Source: an uncultured Acetobacteraceae bacterium (GTDB lineage: Bacteria; Pseudomonadota; Alphaproteobacteria; Acetobacterales; Acetobacteraceae). From it: a stretch of DNA of 54,795 nt. Each line of letters starts with the position of its first letter. Position 1 is the stretch's first letter. The stretch covers positions 1 through 54,795 of the forward strand of contig CAIVPZ010000002.1 of the NCBI GenBank assembly GCA_903907955.1. Direction: 5' to 3'. Shown here one piece after another: positions 50,797 to 54,795 of the stretch. The notes below the pieces were generated by a model, which saw only the letters and a list, made by a program, of their open reading frames with translations, was not told the DNA's origin and did not search any database. Both the position numbers and the translations under genes were made by a program.

Positions 50797-50881
50797 AGAT
50801 AGGCGCCAACCACCCCCGGCGTGGCCGGCATCGCCTGGAAGGAGCGCTTGCCGCACCAGGCTTCGAAGTTGGCAGGGTCCG
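50797..50881 (-). pseudogene. fragment of a second copy of the tyrosine recombinase
   Basis: About 85 bp nearly identical to 46727-46805 of the intact integrase; the reading is ANFEAWCGKRSFQAMPATPGVVGAYL against ANFEAWCGKHGFQAMPATPEIVGAYL. Only part of the core-binding domain remains. It points to a duplicated integrase or a past recombination endpoint 4 kb from the intact gene. Confidence 0.8.
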
Positions 50882-51084
50882 GAGTCTGGACGACGGAACT
50901 CGACAGCTTTGATCCGCGCCTGCTGGAATCTGACAATGTGCGAAAGTTCGGCGAGCAAGGTGGCCTCGCAGAAATGGGTCCGTTGATGATTGCCACAGTG
51001 GTTAGTGTTTTCAATAAGATTTGGACCCGCTCCAGCCGTCCGGAAAACGGGCCCACCTCACTCCGCCAGAAAAGCCGTCGATCC

Positions 51085-51654
51085 TCAGCGGTAGACGCCC
51101 GGTCCGCGGCGGCCGACTCCGACGCCGTGATACCCGGCGCCGACTCCGCCGCCGGCGCCGATCCAGTCGATGAACAACGACGTCGCGCCGCCGCTGGCCG
51201 GCAGCGCGCCGTCAACAAGTTTGTAGTCGTACACTAGGTCGGCCCCGTCAATCCTGGGGTTGGTAATCGTCACCACCGCGAGCGTATTCTCCGATTTGCC
51301 CGGCTCGTAGACTGAAACCGTGGCGTTCGGCGGGTCCTTGCTGAAATTGTCGGATCCGGCCTTGGACGTCCATTCGGTCAGGTAGTCTGCCATCTTCACG
51401 TGCCCGGCGAGACGCACCGGCCGGTCGGAGAAGAACAACGTCTGCTGGCCCACCTTCACGAGCCGCAGGGTCTTCGCGGCCAGGTCCACCTTCACATCGT
51501 CGGCGATCTGCACGAACATGAGCTGCGGCTTCTCGTCGTCGGCGCGGGCGTTTTGGAGGAACATCGCTCCCGTGCCGGTCATTGCGGCGATGGCCCCGAT
51601 CGCAATCAGCGCCCGCCGGAAGGTTCTGTCCATCGGTCCCTTATCCTTGCTCAT
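51085..51654 (-). CDS. exported hypothetical protein with Gly-rich tail
   Basis: 189 aa. N-terminal signal/TM (ALIAIGAIAAMTGTGAMFLQNARA) then a beta-rich domain (MFVQIADDVKVDLAAKTLRLV, RLAGHVKMADYLTEW, VYDYKLVDG) and a Gly/Tyr-rich C-terminus (GVGAGYHGVGVGRRGPGVYR). Probably periplasmic or cell-envelope. Start ATG 51654 with GGAG 7 bp upstream. Same direction as the DUF2092/DUF1254 set. Family not recognised. Confidence 0.72.
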   Translation of the reverse strand: MSKDKGPMDRTFRRALIAIGAIAAMTGTGAMFLQNARADDEKPQLMFVQIADDVKVDLAAKTLRLVKVGQQTLFFSDRPVRLAGHVKMADYLTEWTSKAGSDNFSKDPPNATVSVYEPGKSENTLAVVTITNPRIDGADLVYDYKLVDGALPASGGATSLFIDWIGAGGGVGAGYHGVGVGRRGPGVYR

Positions 51655-51769
51655 GAGATTCTCCAGTTCGTTTTGCGCCCACAGACGGGGGCGGTCCGAG
51701 GCAGCATGGTTTCCCGCAACGGCCGAGACACCCTGCTCTTTGGCAACGCATGGAAGGGTTTCAGTGCGG

Positions 51770-53194
51770 TCACGGGACCAGCCTGATCGGGGGAAGCTTG
51801 TAGCTCCCGTTCAACATCGCCTCGGTTGGCCAGTAATCGCGGACCGTGAGGTTGAATGCACCGCCTGGGGGCGCAGGCAGCCAGTTCGTCTCCTGGTCTG
51901 GGCCCGGTGAATTCGCCTGGATGTAAAGATCGAGCGAACCGTCGCCGTTGTACTTGAGTGGCATCCAGGCGGCTAGATTGTAGCGGTTGAGGATGTTCGG
52001 CACGTAGAAGCCCTGCGGATCGTACATCGAGACGGACCAGGTGGCGTTGGTCGGCGGTGTCTGGCCTTTGCCGAAATGGAGAACATAGCGGTTCCCACCG
52101 TCCAGCACCTTGCCGTCCCCATCGAGAAAGGCGGTCGGGTAGACGACGTCCTGCGGCTGAATGGCACCGAGTCCGACCAGGGCGATGCCCGCTCGTGTCG
52201 TGTAGTCTGTGCCGTAGTCACCCATGTTGCCTGGCATCACGATCCAGCCGTTATCGGTCTTGAGATCCTTCACACCCTGCTGGAGCTTGTCGAATGCCCC
52301 CATCGCAGCCTGGAGACCGCGGGCCACGTCCGCGTCCAACCTGCGGATGTCGAACGGCTGCCCCGGCTGAAGACCAAGAAAAGTCAGTGTCTTCACCATG
52401 GCAGCGTCGACGGGCGCCGCGGGATTGTCTTTCATCAGGTGCGTCAGCCGGCCGAAGTAGCTTTCCGCATTCATCCCTTGAACCTGCACGGCCGGCGGGG
52501 TCTTCGCCTCGACGCCCGCTGCCACTGGCACTTCAGCAGGCGGTTCGTAGGGTCGTCCCCAGGCGGAAAGTGGCGTCAGCTTGTATTGCTTCTGCAACGA
52601 GGTCACCGCCGCATAATCCTTGGGGCCGTCGGCCTGCATCTGCCCGTTGACCCAAACGTAGCGGGTCGGCGAGCGGAAGGTCTGCCTTACGTCATCCGGC
52701 GCTACACCGCGCCACCCGGGCCCCGCGATCAGAAAGGAAGCGGCGCCGGTTCCCGTGGTGCGTTTGCCGACCGACCCGAACACGTTGGTCCACATGTCGA
52801 TCAGTGCGATGACGTAGTAGCGACCGCCCGTGTCCGGGACGGAAAGCACCAACGGTTCCTTGTCAAGATCGACCCATGCGACGGCAAACAACGTGTCAAG
52901 ACCCGTCCGTGCCACCGCGCGAAATGACGCGTCGGGGTAGCGGGTCATGACGGCGAACTGGTTGATGGGGGCCGTGATCTCGCCGGTGGTGGCAACCGCG
53001 GTCGACATGTCCTTGGTGATGTCCATCATCACCAGGGGAAAGCCGTAGACGTAGGCTTCGAGGCCATACAGCCAGGGCCGGCCCCGCGTCAGCCCCCACC
53101 AGCCACCCGCCAGGACGACCAGAGCTAGAACGCCGGCGGCGGCCACCAAACCGCGTGAGCGTCGTCCGCGGGTCTGCGGATCGGCCGTCTTCAC
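51770..53194 (-). CDS. DUF1254/DUF1214 envelope protein
   Basis: 474 aa. N-terminal TM anchor (VAAAGVLALVVLAGGWWGL), then DUF1254 (YGLEAYVYGFPLVMMDITKD, QFAVMTRYPDASFR, WVDLDKEPLVLSVPD, RYYVIALIDMWTNVFGSVG) and C-terminal DUF1214 (WSVSMYDPQGFYVPN, DGSLDLYIQANSPG, NWLPAPPGGAFNLTVRDYWP). The family is abundant in soil Alphaproteobacteria; biochemical role unknown. GTG 53194 has GGAGG 8 bp upstream; earlier starts exist. Paired with a second DUF1254 gene at the right edge. Confidence 0.85.
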   Translation of the reverse strand: MKTADPQTRGRRSRGLVAAAGVLALVVLAGGWWGLTRGRPWLYGLEAYVYGFPLVMMDITKDMSTAVATTGEITAPINQFAVMTRYPDASFRAVARTGLDTLFAVAWVDLDKEPLVLSVPDTGGRYYVIALIDMWTNVFGSVGKRTTGTGAASFLIAGPGWRGVAPDDVRQTFRSPTRYVWVNGQMQADGPKDYAAVTSLQKQYKLTPLSAWGRPYEPPAEVPVAAGVEAKTPPAVQVQGMNAESYFGRLTHLMKDNPAAPVDAAMVKTLTFLGLQPGQPFDIRRLDADVARGLQAAMGAFDKLQQGVKDLKTDNGWIVMPGNMGDYGTDYTTRAGIALVGLGAIQPQDVVYPTAFLDGDGKVLDGGNRYVLHFGKGQTPPTNATWSVSMYDPQGFYVPNILNRYNLAAWMPLKYNGDGSLDLYIQANSPGPDQETNWLPAPPGGAFNLTVRDYWPTEAMLNGSYKLPPIRLVP

Positions 53195-53351
53195 CAATCG
53201 AACCTCCACCTGAAAAGATCGCGCGCACCGCTGCGAAATGCGTGCAAGACATCCGGGCATTCTTCAGCGCATCCCGGCACCCCGTGGCTCAACCTGGTGA
53301 ACCGCATCAACGGCGCCGCAAGACTCTCGGTGCGTGCGGATGGCAGTCCGC

Positions 53352-54140
53352 CTACGGCTTGACGTTGCTGTAGGGACCACCCGCGCGGTCGTAGGTGTTG
53401 CCGAAGTCGTCCTGCGTGATGTGAGCGACGCCGTCTTTGTCCGGAGTGAGGATCAGGTCCTGCTCCAGCACCGGCGCCCGGAACTTCCAACCCGCGGGGA
53501 GCTTCAGGCGGCTGCCGAGGGTCCCAAGCTCGTCGAACTTCTGATCCGGATCGGTGATGAGGCTGAAGGACTTCATGACCCACGGATTGCCCTCCGGGTC
53601 TTCCAGGACGAATACCTGCTTGCCCTTATCAAAACCGAACTTGGTGTGGCGCCCGACCGTGATGTTCTTGTAGGCGGCCTCACCAGGCTTGAGACTGAGA
53701 CCCTTCAGGTCCAGCCAGTTCACCCAGCGCGCCTTCAGGCCACCGAAGTCCAGCTCCTTGCCCATATCCACTTCGATCCAGTCCAGCGTCCACAGGCGGG
53801 GACCGTTCTTGAACGCGGCCAGCACATGGTACTGGTCCTTCAGCGCATTGACGTCGACTTTGTCCAGGATCGCCGCGGGACACGAATCCCCGGTGGTGGC
53901 GCCACCGTTGAGGCCCGAGGTGTTGTAGACGTTTGCAGTGAGATCCTTGGTGATTGCGTTCCCGCCGATGAGGAACATCTCCGTGTAGCGTTGCCCGCGT
54001 ACGCCCTGGAAGGTGTACGGTTTCGCGTCAGCGCCATCGTTCGGCAGGGTCACGACGAACTTGGGATACAGGACGACGCCGATCACGGCCAAGGCCGCGA
54101 CGACGCCAAGGATTACGACGATCTTGAGCTGCTTTGACAT
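53352..54140 (-). CDS. membrane-anchored protein, unknown function
   Basis: 262 aa. One TM near the N-terminus (IVVILGVVAALAVIGVVLYP), the rest a soluble extracytoplasmic domain with many Trp/Asp (RLWTLDWIEVDMGKELDFGG, ARWVNWLDLKG, FGFDKGKQVFVLEDPEG). ATG 54140 with GAGGCGGA upstream. Lies between two DUF1254 genes and runs with them. No motif recognised. Confidence 0.72.
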   Translation of the reverse strand: MSKQLKIVVILGVVAALAVIGVVLYPKFVVTLPNDGADAKPYTFQGVRGQRYTEMFLIGGNAITKDLTANVYNTSGLNGGATTGDSCPAAILDKVDVNALKDQYHVLAAFKNGPRLWTLDWIEVDMGKELDFGGLKARWVNWLDLKGLSLKPGEAAYKNITVGRHTKFGFDKGKQVFVLEDPEGNPWVMKSFSLITDPDQKFDELGTLGSRLKLPAGWKFRAPVLEQDLILTPDKDGVAHITQDDFGNTYDRAGGPYSNVKP

Positions 54141-54375
54141 TTCCGCCTCACGTCTTGACCAGGACAATGGTTGGAGGAAGGCACTAATCGATCAGTGCAG
54201 GCGACGCGCGCCAAACCGGCAATGAGTCCTGGCGTCTCTATAACAGCACCTCGGCCGCCAAGTCGTGCATCAGGTCGCGGGAGCAGAGTAAGTGGCCCAA
54301 GGCGTCGCCCAGCCGCGCTCCAACGTTATCTTGCTTATCCATGAAGCACCTTCTTCTCTTCCGCAGGGTGTATTG

Positions 54376-54795
54376 CTAGGGATTCTGCAGGACCGGTGGG
54401 GGCGCCCAGGTGCCATCAAGGATCGAGGGGTGCGACTGGGTCGGCCAGTAGAGCCGCAGTACGAGTTCGAACTTCGACCGGGGCGCAGGCAGCCAGTTGG
54501 CGTCCTTGTCCCCGCCTGGCGGGTCCGCCTGGATATAGACGTCGAACGAGCCGTCGGGATTCGTCCGGAACCTGTCCCGCTGGCTCACCTCGTACCGGTT
54601 CAGCTTGTTCGGCACAAAGAAGAAGTCGGGGTCGTACAGCGTCAGCGACCAGAAGGCCGGAACTAACCAACTGGCCTTCTGGTACGCATAAGGGGACGTA
54701 ACCAGAACGGCTCGGCGGTCCACCCGCAGAAATCCGCCAAACTCGCGTGCCAGCCATTGGCGGGCCCTTCGGCGGCGATGACGGGAATCATTTGA
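54376..54795 (-). CDS. DUF1254/DUF1214 protein, C-terminal part, cut by right edge
   Basis: About 140 codons continuing past base 54795. The DUF1214 end is clear: FWSLTLYDPDFFFVPNKLNRY, DGSFDVYIQADPPGG, NWLPAPRSKFELVLRLYWP. These parallel segments of the 51770-53194 protein, so the two are paralogues. The preceding part (RARQWLAREFGGFLRVDRRAV) stays in frame to the edge. Bases 54141-54375 show no gene. Confidence 0.8.
   Translation of the reverse strand, partial: SNDSRHRRRRARQWLAREFGGFLRVDRRAVLVTSPYAYQKASWLVPAFWSLTLYDPDFFFVPNKLNRYEVSQRDRFRTNPDGSFDVYIQADPPGGDKDANWLPAPRSKFELVLRLYWPTQSHPSILDGTWAPPPVLQNP

Overview
The window is high-GC DNA (roughly two thirds G+C) from an alphaproteobacterium, most likely a Rhodospirillales/Acetobacteraceae-type plasmid or integrative conjugative element. 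The evidence is a MucR/Ros regulator, DUF736, a DUF2493 protein, a Toprim primase-like protein, a long ParB-like protein, a MobF relaxase and a small ParA-type operon next to a likely oriT. No rRNA, tRNA or CRISPR array was found. No database search was possible, so family names rest on motifs, length and gene order.

Layout. (1) 1-4.2 kb: mobilisation region. A MobF relaxase gene, broken by a 5-bp tandem duplication, runs left with a small upstream gene. Divergent from it is a three-gene TraK/TraL/TraM- or StbABC-like operon behind a block of 12-bp direct repeats. (2) 4.2-7.1 kb: a Fic AMP-transferase with two matching operator-like palindromes, DUF736 plus a decayed inverted copy of it, and an AbrB-Doc toxin-antitoxin pair. 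(3) 7.1-18.4 kb: leftward plasmid/ICE backbone (DUF2493, Toprim, ParB-like, VWA/metallopeptidase, DUF3150, MoxR AAA+, a 53-aa protein). A much lower-GC LRR-Roco GTPase gene interrupts it at 12.0-14.6 kb. (4) 18.4-21.4 kb: small accessory genes, MucR, and a DUF1778 antitoxin fused to a GNAT toxin in one polypeptide. (5) 21.5-45.7 kb: a defence island, almost all leftward: complete Zorya type I (zorABCD), an unrecognised divergent gene, Druantia type III (druH-druE) and a type I restriction-modification operon (hsdR-hsdM-hsdS). hsdRMS, druH and druE form one run with 4-bp overlaps between the first four genes. (6) 45.9-51 kb: tyrosine recombinase, VapBC, an iteron-like repeat region, IS/MITE/pseudogene debris, and an ~85-bp fragment of a second copy of the recombinase. 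(7) 49.6-54.8 kb: a leftward set of exported or membrane-anchored DUF2092, DUF1254/DUF1214 and companion proteins, cut by the right edge.

Working together: the R-M system, Druantia III and Zorya I would give layered anti-phage defence, while the toxin-antitoxin pairs and partition-like genes would stabilise the element. The most interesting points are the unknown 344-aa gene starting 36 bp from zorA between two defence systems, the probable translational coupling of a type I R-M system to Druantia III, the TacA-TacT-type fusion in which the usual catalytic Tyr appears to be Phe, and the foreign Roco GTPase inside the backbone.
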